Shown piece after piece: positions 1-8,779 of a DNA stretch of 64,000 nt (its first letter is position 1; each line of letters starts with the position of its first letter). The notes under the pieces are model-generated. The model made no database searches and was not told the DNA's origin. It was given only the letters and a program-made list of their open reading frames with translations. The stretch covers positions 1 through 64,000 of the forward strand of contig CANNUY010000008.1 of NCBI GenBank assembly GCA_947525005.1, written 5' to 3'. The translations under genes and the position numbers were made by a program. The DNA is from an uncultured Candidatus Melainabacteria bacterium (GTDB lineage Bacteria; Cyanobacteriota; Vampirovibrionia; Gastranaerophilales; Gastranaerophilaceae).

Positions 1-417
1 TCAACAAGTATTTAGTCGTTCGACTTACGTTATTTTCATAACGCTCGTTTTCAGCTATTCTATTTTCAATGTTCAATTCTCTTAAATTAAACTGCTTTAT
101 TATTTTTAAATTAGTCTAGTGTAAGAACGCTGTAAGAACCAGCGCATTTATAATGTTACAACTGAAAAAAATGAAAGTCAAGAGGTCTTTTTCATGATTT
201 ACAAAACTTAATAATTGTTTTTGAAGTCTATTAGGTTGTCTTTTTGTAATGGTACGATTTTTGTAAATTTAATTTATTTTTAATTCTATCTTATTAAAAT
301 AAAAACCACCAACACACAATCTATTTAATATTTATTTTTTCGTTTGATTTTGTTCTTTATTAAAAATTACACTCAACAAATAACCTACTTTACTCCTAAT
401 TATCTATAAATATTGTA
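1..417. other. intergenic, no gene seen
   Basis: AT-rich stretch at the window edge. I see no open frame with a ribosome binding site, no tRNA-like fold and no clear terminator. It may hold the 3' flank of a gene outside the window. Confidence 0.5.
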
Positions 418-446
418 TTCACTATTTTTTATATTAATATTATAAT
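418..446 (+). promoter_or_regulatory. vegetative promoter, leaderless
   Basis: TTCACT (418-423), a 17-nt spacer and a perfect TATAAT (441-446). The ATG of the DUF475 gene begins 7 nt after the -10 box, so transcription should start at or next to the start codon. There is no Shine-Dalgarno sequence, which fits a leaderless mRNA. Confidence 0.6.
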
Positions 447-452
447 CATTCT

Positions 453-1502
453 ATGAAATATTTTATTGAATCATTTTGGGTTACTATTATTGGATTAATT
501 TTTGCATTCCTTTGGGGTGAACATGTTCTCAAAGGTTCTGGACTTATTTGTATATTCATCGCATTTGTACTTGGAATACTTGAAGTCAGTCTATCTTTTG
601 ACAACGCAGTTGTTAACGCTACAAAACTTAAAAACATGACTCCAAAATGGCGACATAGATTTTTAACTTGGGGGATTGCTATTGCTGTATTTGGCATGCG
701 TTTTATATTTCCTCTTTTAGTTGTTTCTATTTTTGCCCACATTAGTATTTTCAAGGTTCTTGATATTGCACTACACAACGCGCATCTCTACGCACACTAT
801 CTTCACCAAACCCATGCAACAATAGTTACTTTTGGTGGTACATTCTTAATGATGTTGTTTTTAGGCTTTTTCCTTAACCCTAAAAAAGAAATCGACTGGT
901 TAAAACCAATAGAAAAATTACTTAAAAAAGCTCCAGAATCAAAAATTTTAGACACACTAATCGTTCTTGCAATATTAGACATAGTTCAAATGTTTCAACC
1001 TGCACCAATTAGATTAAGTGTAATAATCTCTGGTATCGCAGGCATCTTAACATTCTTAGGAATTGATACAATATCTAAAAAATTAGAAGAATTTGAAGAA
1101 AAACAAAACAAAAAACTTCATTGTTCAAACTCTGTAAAACCTATAGCCTGCACAGGTTTAATAAGTTTTCTTTATCTTGAACTAATTGATGCATCATTCT
1201 CGCTAGACGGTGTACTAGGAGCGTTTGCATTAAGCCACGATATTATTATAATTACCATCGGACTTGCTATAGGTGCAGTATTCGTTCGTTCGTTAACAAT
1301 AATGTTTGTAGAAAAAGAAACCCTTGAAGAATTTATATACCTTGAGCATGGCGCTCATTGGGCAATCGGAATATTAGCAACACTTATGTTTATATCAACC
1401 GTAAAATCTGTTCCTGAAGTAGTTACAGGACTTTCAGGATTATTTTTAATCGTTGCATCGCTAATATCATCTATAAATTATAAAAAGAAAGAATTAAAAT
1501 AA
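453..1502 (+). CDS. DUF475 / TerC-like integral membrane protein
   Basis: A 349-residue polytopic membrane protein of the DUF475 family, related to TerC. It has two matching membrane motifs: LEVSLSFDNA near residues 43-52, and LELIDASFSLDG in the second half. Acidic residues in such internal repeats line the putative ion path in TerC-type proteins. Members are linked to metal-ion export or resistance, but the substrate is not established. A long amphipathic charged linker (about 145-230) separates the two membrane halves. The stop codon overlaps the rlmN start by one base (TAATG), so the two are co-transcribed. No ribosome binding site precedes the ATG; a -10 box sits 7 nt upstream. Confidence 0.8.
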   Translation: MKYFIESFWVTIIGLIFAFLWGEHVLKGSGLICIFIAFVLGILEVSLSFDNAVVNATKLKNMTPKWRHRFLTWGIAIAVFGMRFIFPLLVVSIFAHISIFKVLDIALHNAHLYAHYLHQTHATIVTFGGTFLMMLFLGFFLNPKKEIDWLKPIEKLLKKAPESKILDTLIVLAILDIVQMFQPAPIRLSVIISGIAGILTFLGIDTISKKLEEFEEKQNKKLHCSNSVKPIACTGLISFLYLELIDASFSLDGVLGAFALSHDIIIITIGLAIGAVFVRSLTIMFVEKETLEEFIYLEHGAHWAIGILATLMFISTVKSVPEVVTGLSGLFLIVASLISSINYKKKELK

Positions 1503-2527
1503 TGAAAGTATTATCAGGATTAACACTCGAAGAAATAACAAAGCTCACTGATGAACTAAAAGGTTCAAAATTTAGAGCGAAACAAATACATAATTGGATA
1601 TACAGCAAATCAGTTTCGTCTATAGATGAAATGACTAATCTTTCTAAAGATTTTAGAGAAAATTTGAAAAAAGTTGCCACAATAACAGAGTCAAAAATCA
1701 AAACAAAACAAACAAGCTCTGATGGAACGCTTAAATATCTAATAGAATATCCTGATGGAGAGTGTGTAGAAACAGTTTTAATGAGATTTGATAACAGAGC
1801 AAACCTTACAGCCTGTGTAAGTTCTCAAGTTGGTTGTGCTGTAAACTGTTCTTTCTGTGCGACAGGGAAACGTGGATTCATAAGAAACCTAACCTATCAA
1901 GAAATAATAGAACAAGTTTTAACAATCCAACGTGATACTGGTTTAAAAGTTACAAACATAGTATTTATGGGACAAGGCGAACCACTTCTTAACCTTAACA
2001 ACGTACTTAAATCTATTGATATTTTTAATAATGATTTTCAGATTGGCGCAAGAAGAATTACAATTTCAACAAGTGGAATAGTCCCACAAATAAACAAACT
2101 TGCAGAGCATGAACTTCAATCAACACTTGCAATCTCGCTCCATGCTCCTAACCACAAACTAAGAAAAACAATCATGCCGATTGAAAACAAATATCCATTA
2201 GACGAACTTAAAAAATCATTACTTAAATACGTAGAAAAAACTGGACGCAGAATAACAATAGAATACATCTTAATAAAAGATTTCAATTCTGACATAAATT
2301 CAGCAAAAGAACTTGCCGAATTTTTAAAAGAAATTAAATGCAATATAAACCTAATTCCATACAACGATGTGACAAACACAGGTTATACAAAACCTTCAAA
2401 CAACGAAATAATGAAGTTCAAATATTTGTTGGAACACTCAGGCAAAAAAGTTACAGTACGACTTGAAAGAGGTGCAGATATAGATGCGGCCTGTGGTCAA
2501 CTAAGTGGAAAAGTTAATAACAAATAA
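1502..2527 (+). CDS. rlmN: 23S rRNA (adenine-2503-C2)-methyltransferase
   Basis: Radical-SAM enzyme that methylates C2 of A2503 in 23S rRNA, and A37 of some tRNAs in many bacteria. The 341 residues match the family length. The CxxxCxxC cluster motif is C112-C116-C119, within CAVNCSFCATG. The C-terminal GADIDAACGQL motif carries the second catalytic cysteine (C331), which forms the protein-RNA adduct. The GEPLLN segment binds SAM. The start overlaps the stop of the upstream membrane protein, so translation is probably coupled. It is followed 20 nt later by dtd, making a three-gene translation-quality operon. Confidence 0.96.
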   Translation: MKVLSGLTLEEITKLTDELKGSKFRAKQIHNWIYSKSVSSIDEMTNLSKDFRENLKKVATITESKIKTKQTSSDGTLKYLIEYPDGECVETVLMRFDNRANLTACVSSQVGCAVNCSFCATGKRGFIRNLTYQEIIEQVLTIQRDTGLKVTNIVFMGQGEPLLNLNNVLKSIDIFNNDFQIGARRITISTSGIVPQINKLAEHELQSTLAISLHAPNHKLRKTIMPIENKYPLDELKKSLLKYVEKTGRRITIEYILIKDFNSDINSAKELAEFLKEIKCNINLIPYNDVTNTGYTKPSNNEIMKFKYLLEHSGKKVTVRLERGADIDAACGQLSGKVNNK

Positions 2528-2547
2528 TAATTTATAAGGAATGCAAA

Positions 2548-2985
2548 ATGAAAGGTCTTATTCAACGAGTAAAAAAAGCATCAGTAAGAATAGATAGCCA
2601 ACTTTATTCACAAATTAATGAAGGCATCTTAATTTTTCTCGGTGTAGAAAAAGGTGATGAGAAATCAAACGCAGACAAGCTCGCTGAAAAGTTAGTCAAG
2701 CTCCGTATATTTGAAGATGAAAACGGAAAAATGAACAAATCTGTTCAAGACATAAACGGCTCTATCCTTGTAGTTTCACAATTCACTCTAGCAGGAGATT
2801 GTAAAAAAGGAACAAGACCAAGTTTTGACAAAGCTGAGCTACCTCAAAAAGCAAACGAACTCTATGAATACTTTATCTCAAAACTGAAATCAATGAATAT
2901 TCCAACCCAAACAGGTTCGTTTGGTGCGATGATGGACGTTGAACTAATTAACGATGGCCCTGTAACTTTCATGCTTGAGTTTTAA
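2548..2985 (+). CDS. dtd: D-aminoacyl-tRNA deacylase
   Basis: The 145-residue enzyme hydrolyses D-aminoacyl-tRNAs (for example D-Tyr-tRNA) and so protects translation from D-amino acids. It shows the N-terminal MKGLIQRVKKASV strand, the SQFTLAG active-site motif near residue 78 and the C-terminal GPVTF (cross-subunit Gly-cisPro) motif. An AAGGA ribosome binding site lies 9 nt before the ATG. It is the third gene of the DUF475-rlmN-dtd transcript. The length is typical and all key motifs are present. Confidence 0.95.
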   Translation: MKGLIQRVKKASVRIDSQLYSQINEGILIFLGVEKGDEKSNADKLAEKLVKLRIFEDENGKMNKSVQDINGSILVVSQFTLAGDCKKGTRPSFDKAELPQKANELYEYFISKLKSMNIPTQTGSFGAMMDVELINDGPVTFMLEF

Positions 2986-3191
2986 ATCCTTAAAACCATT
3001 ATTTAGTCTATTTATCCAAATATTTCCAAGCAACATAATCATTTGTTGTTTCATCTTTAAAGTTTAAATTAATATCTTTGAACAACCTTAAAGTTTTTCT
3101 ATCAGCAAATCCTTTCTGCATCTTCATCAAATATTGAAGCATACACAAAAGCCATAAATTTAGTTGATGAGATAATAAAATAAACACATTT

Positions 3192-3491
3192 TTATTTAAC
3201 ACGATTTATAACATCAATCAGATATTTTAACCAACAATACAACAATATCGGAGCTACAACAAAAGATAATGGGTTTGAGTGAAATGCAGACAAAGATTCA
3301 CCTTTCATCATATAAAAAATTGCCGTCATCATGCCACAACCTAAGCACTCATGCCCAGTCAAAAGTTTCCATAAGCAAACTTCCTGCACTCCACATTTCA
3401 ACAACAATCTTCTAATAATTATTATCAAAATCGGTGCAAGAAGTATTACTATATCAATAAATGAAATCTTATTTTTGTAATGCTTGTCCAT
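3192..3491 (-). CDS. DUF2752 membrane protein
   Basis: About 99 residues with two or three membrane segments. The CLGCGMMTA motif between the first two is the hallmark of DUF2752, a small membrane family of unknown function. I chose the ATG at 3491; the frame is open further upstream only through a TTG. The start lies inside the 3' end of the TM2 gene (23-nt overlap), so the two are co-transcribed. Other bacteria also carry TM2 and DUF2752 genes close together, so the pairing is probably functional. The ribosome binding site is weak and translational coupling is likely. Confidence 0.7.
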   Translation of the reverse strand: MDKHYKNKISFIDIVILLAPILIIIIRRLLLKCGVQEVCLWKLLTGHECLGCGMMTAIFYMMKGESLSAFHSNPLSFVVAPILLYCWLKYLIDVINRVK

Positions 3492-3765
3492 CAGCTGTAT
3501 TGAACTTGCCAATAATAATCATAATAAAGTCAATCAATGTCCAAAGACCACAACCACCCAATGTCAATAATTGAAGAACACCTGTTGCGATATGACCTGT
3601 ATAAAATCTATGAATACCTAAGCCACCTAAGAAAAAGCATAATAACAATGTTGCTAACCAGCTTTTACCTTCATTCTTTTTAGCATTGTCTTCCACTGCA
3701 CAACCACAATGTACACATACTACAGCTTCATCATGAATTTCATTTCCACATTTTTTACAAAACAT
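3469..3765 (-). CDS. zinc-ribbon TM2-domain membrane protein
   Basis: A 98-residue protein. An N-terminal zinc ribbon (MFCKKCGNEIH then VCVHCGCAV, two CxxC knuckles, residues 3-22) is joined to a TM2 domain (about 33-90). The TM2 part has two membrane helices separated by the conserved GGLGIHRFYTG turn. TM2 proteins are widespread and their molecular role is unknown. A longer paralogue sits immediately upstream on the same strand, indicating local duplication, and the DUF2752 gene overlaps its 3' end. Confidence 0.85.
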   Translation of the reverse strand: MFCKKCGNEIHDEAVVCVHCGCAVEDNAKKNEGKSWLATLLLCFFLGGLGIHRFYTGHIATGVLQLLTLGGCGLWTLIDFIMIIIGKFNTADGQALQK

Positions 3766-3810
3766 AATAATCCTTTCTCCCTAACTAAAATTCCTATAAC
3801 AATAACTTAA

Positions 3811-4212
3811 CTATGATTCTGCCAAAGCACCCACTACAGCAATAAAAAATACCATAACGGATAAAAAAACTCCAATCACAAAAAGAGCTATACCTAAATC
3901 CCTCTTATAATTTTTCAACGGTTTATTATTTTCATCTTTAAATTTATTAAAACAAATACAAATCCAATCAATAAATGCCCAAACTCCACAACCACCTGCT
4001 GTTAATAATTGAGCAATACCTGTAGCAATATGTCCTGTATAAAACCTATGAGCACCAAATCCACCCAAGAACCAAGATAATAATAACGCTACAACCCAAT
4101 CTTTACTATCACTTGTGATATTTGAAAGATTGTTATTATTTACAGCACAACCACAATGAACGCAGATAACTGCTTCATCGTTAATTTCTTTTCCACACTT
4201 GCTACAGAACAT
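3811..4212 (-). CDS. zinc-ribbon TM2-domain membrane protein, longer paralogue
   Basis: A 133-residue paralogue of the neighbouring 98-residue protein. It has the same CxxC/CxxC zinc ribbon (residues 3-22) and TM2 pair with the GGFGAHRFYTG turn. It adds a third C-terminal membrane helix (about 108-130, GIALFVIGVFLSVMVFFIAVVG). The two genes are 45 nt apart on one strand and probably arose by tandem duplication. Function unknown. Confidence 0.83.
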   Translation of the reverse strand: MFCSKCGKEINDEAVICVHCGCAVNNNNLSNITSDSKDWVVALLLSWFLGGFGAHRFYTGHIATGIAQLLTAGGCGVWAFIDWICICFNKFKDENNKPLKNYKRDLGIALFVIGVFLSVMVFFIAVVGALAES

Positions 4213-4373
4213 GATATTTCCTTCCCTAAAAATTTAAAAAAATTTATGAAAATAATAATATCATATTTTTTAAACGATGACAAATCATTAAGAAAGTTTA
4301 TATAATCGCCTATTACACACAAGAATTCTTTAGAGTTTTGAATTCACTCCACTATAACAACAGCAACTATAGT

Positions 4374-4766
4374 TTACTTGCTCAAAGCAACTTTCAATCT
4401 TGCTTTAGCTCTTGCCAAAGAAGCTTCTGCACGTTTTGCATCTATTTCGGCAGACTTATCTGCCAATCTAGCCTCTGCACGTTCCAAAGCAGATTTTGCC
4501 CTTGCAACATCTATATCAGCACCCGTTTCTGCTGTATCCGTTAGTAAAATAGCATTATTATCCTTAAACTGAAATATTCCACCCATTGTAGTAAAGAAAT
4601 GAGTATCATCACCTTTTACAACCTTTGTAACACCAACATCAAGTGCTGTCATTAAAGGTACGTGATTTTCTAAAACCCCAAACTCACCATCTACACCACG
4701 TGTATATATTTCGTTTACGTCTTCGTCAAAAACTATTCTGTCATGTGTTATTAATTTAAAATGCAT
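4374..4766 (-). CDS. atpC: F-type ATP synthase epsilon subunit
   Basis: The 130-residue epsilon subunit of F1. It has an N-terminal beta-sandwich (MHFKLITHDRIVFDEDV...GEFGVLENHVPLMTAL) and a C-terminal Ala/Arg-rich helical hairpin (about 88-125) that inhibits ATP hydrolysis in the extended state. It follows atpD by 12 nt on the same strand. No other F0/F1 gene is nearby. This isolated beta-epsilon pair is the arrangement of cyanobacteria and chloroplasts, where atpB-atpE is separate from the main atp operon. Confidence 0.95.
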   Translation of the reverse strand: MHFKLITHDRIVFDEDVNEIYTRGVDGEFGVLENHVPLMTALDVGVTKVVKGDDTHFFTTMGGIFQFKDNNAILLTDTAETGADIDVARAKSALERAEARLADKSAEIDAKRAEASLARAKARLKVALSK

Positions 4767-4778
4767 ATTTCACTCTCA

Positions 4779-6191
4779 TTATAAAGTTTTTGCTTTTTCA
4801 ACAGCTTCTTCTATAGTACCAACCATATAGAATGCTTGTTCAGGTAAATTATCGTGTTTACCTTCGATGATTTCTTTAAATCCTCTTATTGTATCTTCAA
4901 GTTTTACATATTTACCAGAAATACCTGAGAACTGTTCTGCAACAAAGAATGGTTGAGATAAGAATTTTTGAATTTTTCTTGCTCTATTAACAGTTTCTTT
5001 ATCTTCTTCTGACAATTCGTCCATACCTAAAATCGCAATAATATCTTGCAACTCTTTGTATTTTTGAAGAATTTCTAATACTTTTCTTGTTGTTTCATAG
5101 TGTTCTTCACCGATAATATTTGGATCTAAAACTCTTGAATTAGATGCAAGTGGGTCAACTGCAGGATAAATACCTAAAGATGCAATTTGTCTTGATAATA
5201 CAGTTGAAGCATCTAAGTGAGAGAAAGTTGTAGCAGGAGCAGGGTCTGTCAAGTCATCAGCAGGCACATAAATTGCTTGAACTGATGTAATAGAACCATC
5301 TTTTGTTGATGTAATTCTTTCTTGCAACTCACCCATTTCCGTTGCCAATGTTGGCTGATAACCAACGGCAGATGGCATACGTCCTAACAATGCAGATACC
5401 TCAGAACCTGCTTGAGTAAATCTGAAGATGTTATCAATGAACAACAATACATCTTGTTTTGAAAAATCTCTAAAATATTCAGCCGCAGTAAGAGCTGACA
5501 AACCAACTCTCATTCTCGCTCCAGGTGGCTCGTTCATTTGACCATAAATCAGTGCAACCTTATCAAGTACACCTGATTCCTTCATTTCGTTCCATAGGTC
5601 GTTACCTTCACGAGTTCTTTCACCAACACCACCAAATACTGATACCCCAGAATGTTCTTGTGCGATATTGTGAATCAATTCCATAATAAGAACTGTTTTA
5701 CCAACACCAGCACCACCGAACAAACCTATCTTACCACCTTTTGAATATGGTTGTAATAAGTCAATAGCCTTGATACCTGTTTCCAATATTTCGATTTCAG
5801 TGTTTTGATCAGTTAATTTTGGTGACTCCCTATGAATAGGCAAATAATCGTTCGTTTCAATTTCACCCATCTTATCCACAGGTTCACCAATTACATTTAA
5901 AATTCTTCCTAAAATAGGTTTGCCTACAGGAATCTTTATAGCCTCACCTGTATTCACTACTTTCATTCCACGTTTCAAACCATCTGTTGATGACATAGCA
6001 ACTGTTCTAACTTTGTTAGCACCCAACATTTGTTGAACTTCTGCAACTACTTTTCCATTATCCGTAATAATTTCTAACGCATTATAAATTTCTGGCAAAT
6101 TACCGTGTGGAAATTCAACGTCAATTACAGGTCCTATAATCTGTGTAATTTGACCTTCATTTAGCGCCAACTCATATTCTAAAACAGTCAT
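4779..6191 (-). CDS. atpD: F-type ATP synthase beta subunit
   Basis: The 470-residue catalytic beta subunit of F1. The Walker A motif GGAGVGKT is at 159-166, followed by the GERTREGNDLW segment with its catalytic Glu and the ALLGRMPSAVGYQPTL loop. An AGAGGT ribosome binding site precedes the ATG by 7 nt. It is co-transcribed with atpC from a good vegetative promoter that overlaps, back to back, the promoter of the divergent DUF4127 gene. Length and motifs are fully canonical. Confidence 0.98.
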   Translation of the reverse strand: MTVLEYELALNEGQITQIIGPVIDVEFPHGNLPEIYNALEIITDNGKVVAEVQQMLGANKVRTVAMSSTDGLKRGMKVVNTGEAIKIPVGKPILGRILNVIGEPVDKMGEIETNDYLPIHRESPKLTDQNTEIEILETGIKAIDLLQPYSKGGKIGLFGGAGVGKTVLIMELIHNIAQEHSGVSVFGGVGERTREGNDLWNEMKESGVLDKVALIYGQMNEPPGARMRVGLSALTAAEYFRDFSKQDVLLFIDNIFRFTQAGSEVSALLGRMPSAVGYQPTLATEMGELQERITSTKDGSITSVQAIYVPADDLTDPAPATTFSHLDASTVLSRQIASLGIYPAVDPLASNSRVLDPNIIGEEHYETTRKVLEILQKYKELQDIIAILGMDELSEEDKETVNRARKIQKFLSQPFFVAEQFSGISGKYVKLEDTIRGFKEIIEGKHDNLPEQAFYMVGTIEEAVEKAKTL

Positions 6192-6229
6192 ACTAACCTC
6201 TTTTATTTAAACGTAATACTTATACGTCT

Positions 6230-6258
6230 ATTCTAAAACACATTTGAATTTTTATCAA
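6230..6258 (-). promoter_or_regulatory. atpD promoter
   Basis: On the minus strand, TTGATA (6253-6258), a 17-nt spacer and TAGAAT (6230-6235). It lies 39 nt upstream of the atpD ATG and interleaves with the divergent promoter at 6244-6272, so the two cannot be occupied at once. Confidence 0.6.
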
Positions 6259-6272
6259 TACTTTAATATAAT
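6244..6272 (+). promoter_or_regulatory. DUF4127 gene promoter, leaderless
   Basis: TTGAAT (6244-6249), a 17-nt spacer and TATAAT (6267-6272). The ATG begins 7 nt after the -10 box, so the transcript should begin at the start codon. No Shine-Dalgarno sequence is present. Confidence 0.6.
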
Positions 6273-6278
6273 AATTTT

Positions 6279-7631
6279 ATGAAAATTTGTTTTATTCCAA
6301 TTGATAATAGACCTGTATGCTACAATTTGGCAAAAGAGATAGCAAGAATTGATGAGGAGATAACACTCTATATTCCACCAAGAAAACTTCTTGGTGACCT
6401 TAAAAAGCATGCTGACATTACAGGTTTATACACTTGGCTTAATCAAATCCCTGAAGTAGATTCGATAGTTCTATCACTTGATACAATCGCCTACGGAGGA
6501 TTAATTCCTTCAAGACGTTCTCCAGAATATTTTGAAGATATAAAAGACCGATTACTTGATTTCAAAGAAATTCTTTCAACTAAAAAAGCAAAAATATACG
6601 CAGTATCAAGTATTATGAGGATTTCTAACAACAACTGTAATGAAGAAGAAAAAGAATATTGGTCAAAATATGGCAAAAAAATATTTGAATATTCTTACGA
6701 AAAACACAAATACGCAAGTAGTTTAGGACTAGAAAGCCCTCTACGGCGAATTATTCCAGACGACATATTAAACGATTACAAACAAACAAGATTACGTAAC
6801 TTTAAAATAAACAAAATGTATCTTGAATGGCAAAAAGAAGGTTTTTTTGAAACACTTATTTTTTCAAAAGACGATTGTGCTGAATACGGTTACAATGTAA
6901 TGGAAGCCGAACAACTTAAACGTATGGGTGGCAAAGTTATTACAGGTGCAGATGAAATTCCTTTAAGCCTACTTGCAAAATCAATTCAAGGTGAATTATC
7001 AATCTATCCACAGTTTATAGAGCCTGATGTAAAACTTATCTCTAATTACGAAGATATTAGTATTGAAAAATCTGTAAAAAACCAAATAGAATTTGCTAAT
7101 TGTAAAATTGCAGACTCTAAAGAAAATGCTGATATTGTACTGATAATAAACAACTTTAAAGACCATCAAGGCGAAATCGTTATGAAGATTGATACAGAAC
7201 AGTTTTCAGGTGATTTGAGTTTACCAAACAAAAACTATATGATAGCAGACGTGAGAAACGCAAACGGAGCAGACAACAATTTTGTATCAAAACTCATTGA
7301 GAACTTTAAAATTGACAACTTTTTTGGATATAGCGCTTGGAATACAAGCGCCAACACACTTGGAAGCCTCATTTGTTGTGCAAAAATAAAATTTTTAGCA
7401 AAAAAATATAATGATACTGCATTTAAAAAAGTTCAGATGATTAGATTCTTAGATGATTGGGGATATCAAGCAAATATCCGTCAACAAATTACTGAACCTA
7501 CTAACATCAAACCACTAATGAAACCTTTTGAAGAAAAAGTATCTGAAATATTAGGACTTAAAATTAGAAATGAATATACATTCCCTTGGAACAGATTGTT
7601 TGAAGTAGAGGTCTGTGATGAGCAATATTGA
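6279..7631 (+). CDS. DUF4127 family protein
   Basis: A 450-residue protein of the DUF4127 family, known from Firmicutes and cyanobacterial relatives; function unknown. The N-terminus MKICFIPIDNRPVCY is the family signature. Conserved segments such as SLDTIAYGGLIPSRRS (about 67-81) and the later DVRNANGADN and YSAWNTSANTLGS are visible, which suggest a sugar- or phosphate-type active site, although this is a guess. There is no signal peptide. The 3' end overlaps mntP, so the two are co-transcribed. Confidence 0.8.
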   Translation: MKICFIPIDNRPVCYNLAKEIARIDEEITLYIPPRKLLGDLKKHADITGLYTWLNQIPEVDSIVLSLDTIAYGGLIPSRRSPEYFEDIKDRLLDFKEILSTKKAKIYAVSSIMRISNNNCNEEEKEYWSKYGKKIFEYSYEKHKYASSLGLESPLRRIIPDDILNDYKQTRLRNFKINKMYLEWQKEGFFETLIFSKDDCAEYGYNVMEAEQLKRMGGKVITGADEIPLSLLAKSIQGELSIYPQFIEPDVKLISNYEDISIEKSVKNQIEFANCKIADSKENADIVLIINNFKDHQGEIVMKIDTEQFSGDLSLPNKNYMIADVRNANGADNNFVSKLIENFKIDNFFGYSAWNTSANTLGSLICCAKIKFLAKKYNDTAFKKVQMIRFLDDWGYQANIRQQITEPTNIKPLMKPFEEKVSEILGLKIRNEYTFPWNRLFEVEVCDEQY

Positions 7632-8157
7632 ACTGCTTATTCTTGCTTTTGCACTCTCTGTTGATGCCTGCGTTGTTTCATTTTCGTATGGATTGACGAC
7701 AGATAAATCAAAACGTGTTACTGCATTTTCTTTAGCATTCATAACTGGTGTTTTTCAAGCAATCATGCCTGTCTTGGGGTATGAGTTCACTAATCTAATC
7801 AAGGTATTTATATTACCTTATTCAAAATGGATTGTATTTATAATCTTTGCATATCTTGGATTCACTATTATTAAAGAAGCCTTTAATAAAGAAAACGAAG
7901 AAAAAGCAATATTGACACTTAGGACACTTTTACTAATTGGAATTGCAACAAGTATTGATGCATTTTCTGCAGGGATAACATTATCTTTAACAAACACCCC
8001 ATTATTATTGAGTGCTGTAACTATTGGTATTGTGACATTTACAAATTCGTTCTTAGGATTTTCAAGTGGTTTTTGCTTGAAGAAGTTCAACTCAAAAGGC
8101 ATGGAAATTTTAGGTGGAGTTTTGCTTATTGCCCTTGCAATTAAGTCGTTGATGTAG
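7618..8157 (+). CDS. mntP: manganese efflux pump MntP
   Basis: A membrane exporter of about 180 residues and six helices that removes excess Mn2+. It has the internally repeated motif with conserved aspartates: FALSVDACVVSF near residue 10-20 and IATSIDAFSAG near residue 105. It starts inside the end of the DUF4127 gene, with an AGAGGT ribosome binding site. ATG 7618 or GTG 7615 could serve. I see no Mn2+ riboswitch (yybP-ykoY) upstream; expression probably comes from the leaderless promoter at 6244. A strong terminator follows. Confidence 0.9.
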   Translation: MSNIELLILAFALSVDACVVSFSYGLTTDKSKRVTAFSLAFITGVFQAIMPVLGYEFTNLIKVFILPYSKWIVFIIFAYLGFTIIKEAFNKENEEKAILTLRTLLLIGIATSIDAFSAGITLSLTNTPLLLSAVTIGIVTFTNSFLGFSSGFCLKKFNSKGMEILGGVLLIALAIKSLM

Positions 8158-8173
8158 GAATTACAAAAAATAA

Positions 8174-8203
8174 AAACATATATCAAAAATTTGATATATG
8201 TTT
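8174..8203. terminator. bidirectional terminator
   Basis: Perfect 14-bp stem (AAACATATATCAAA and its complement) with a 2-nt gap, lying between the convergent mntP and the 84-residue gene. Confidence 0.7.
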
Positions 8204-8214
8204 AAATCCAGCTA

Positions 8215-8469
8215 CTATGCTTGAGTTTGCATTTGCAAAGGTCTTATGCTCCTATATTTCGCCGCCTTTGCGTTAACAGCATAACAGGCAATCGCCAAAC
8301 GCTGTGATAATTTAAAATAATTAATTGCGTTATTTGACGCCAATGACATTACGTCATACACATCGTCAGGCTTAATCTTTGATTCAACGTTATCATGGTT
8401 GTCTACTTGCTCTTTAGCATATTTTTCTACTAAAAGTTTGTCGATGAAATCCTTTGCTCCAACTGCCAT
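8215..8469 (-). CDS. small unknown protein (84 aa)
   Basis: An unrecognised 84-residue soluble protein. Its core segment KPDDVYDVMSLASNN (about 33-47) resembles SADEVFNYMAGSAVAAK in the neighbouring 107-residue protein, so the two may be distant paralogues. It is mostly helical in character. AAGGG precedes the ATG. A copy of the N14-type promoter with an overlapping palindrome lies about 185 nt upstream, giving a long leader if that promoter is used. Confidence 0.6.
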   Translation of the reverse strand: MAVGAKDFIDKLLVEKYAKEQVDNHDNVESKIKPDDVYDVMSLASNNAINYFKLSQRLAIACYAVNAKAAKYRSIRPLQMQTQA

Positions 8470-8645
8470 GATTGTATACCCTTATCCTATGTGTACCCTG
8501 TGGAATAAATACCCAAAGTTATATTTTCAGCAACCTTAAATTGATAGTCCTTAAATATTGACTATTTTTTAAAACTACTTGTTTTGCTATTAAATTGTAC
8601 CCTGTAATATTATATCCCTTGCTCGAACCAATCATTCAATCGGTT

Positions 8646-8674
8646 CTTATGTATATATAAAGTATATACATAAG
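8646..8674. repeat. perfect palindrome overlapping a -10-like box
   Basis: CTTATGTATAT, a 7-nt centre and ATATACATAAG form an exact 11-bp inverted repeat. It covers the TATATAAAG box of the minus-strand promoter at 8654-8685, which is where an operator would sit. Confidence 0.6.
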
Positions 8675-8685
8675 ATAGAATTGAC
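8654..8685 (-). promoter_or_regulatory. N14-type promoter upstream of the 84-aa gene
   Basis: Minus strand: GTCAATTCT (8677-8685), exactly 14 nt, then CTTTATATA (8654-8662). Confidence 0.6.
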
Positions 8686-8718
8686 TTTTTTACCTTACTC
8701 TATTTACATTTCGTAACA

Positions 8719-8752
8719 AAATAAAAAGCACCTTTTTAGTTAAAGGTGCTTT
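8719..8752 (-). terminator. terminator of the 107-aa gene
   Basis: AAAGCACCTTT pairs with AAAGGTGCTTT across a short loop. The minus-strand exit is TTTTTATTTTG. Confidence 0.75.
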
Positions 8753-8779
8753 CAATCATTTTGCATACTCTTTTTACTC

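Noticed and set aside
3008..3202. 64-codon frame downstream of the DUF2752 gene
   Set aside because: No ribosome binding site; partial coding-like sequence appears in two frames, so it may be a decayed fragment, but I cannot identify it well enough to call a gene.
7600..7618. Mn2+ riboswitch before mntP
   Set aside because: mntP starts inside the preceding gene, leaving no room for a leader RNA, and no yybP-ykoY motif is seen.
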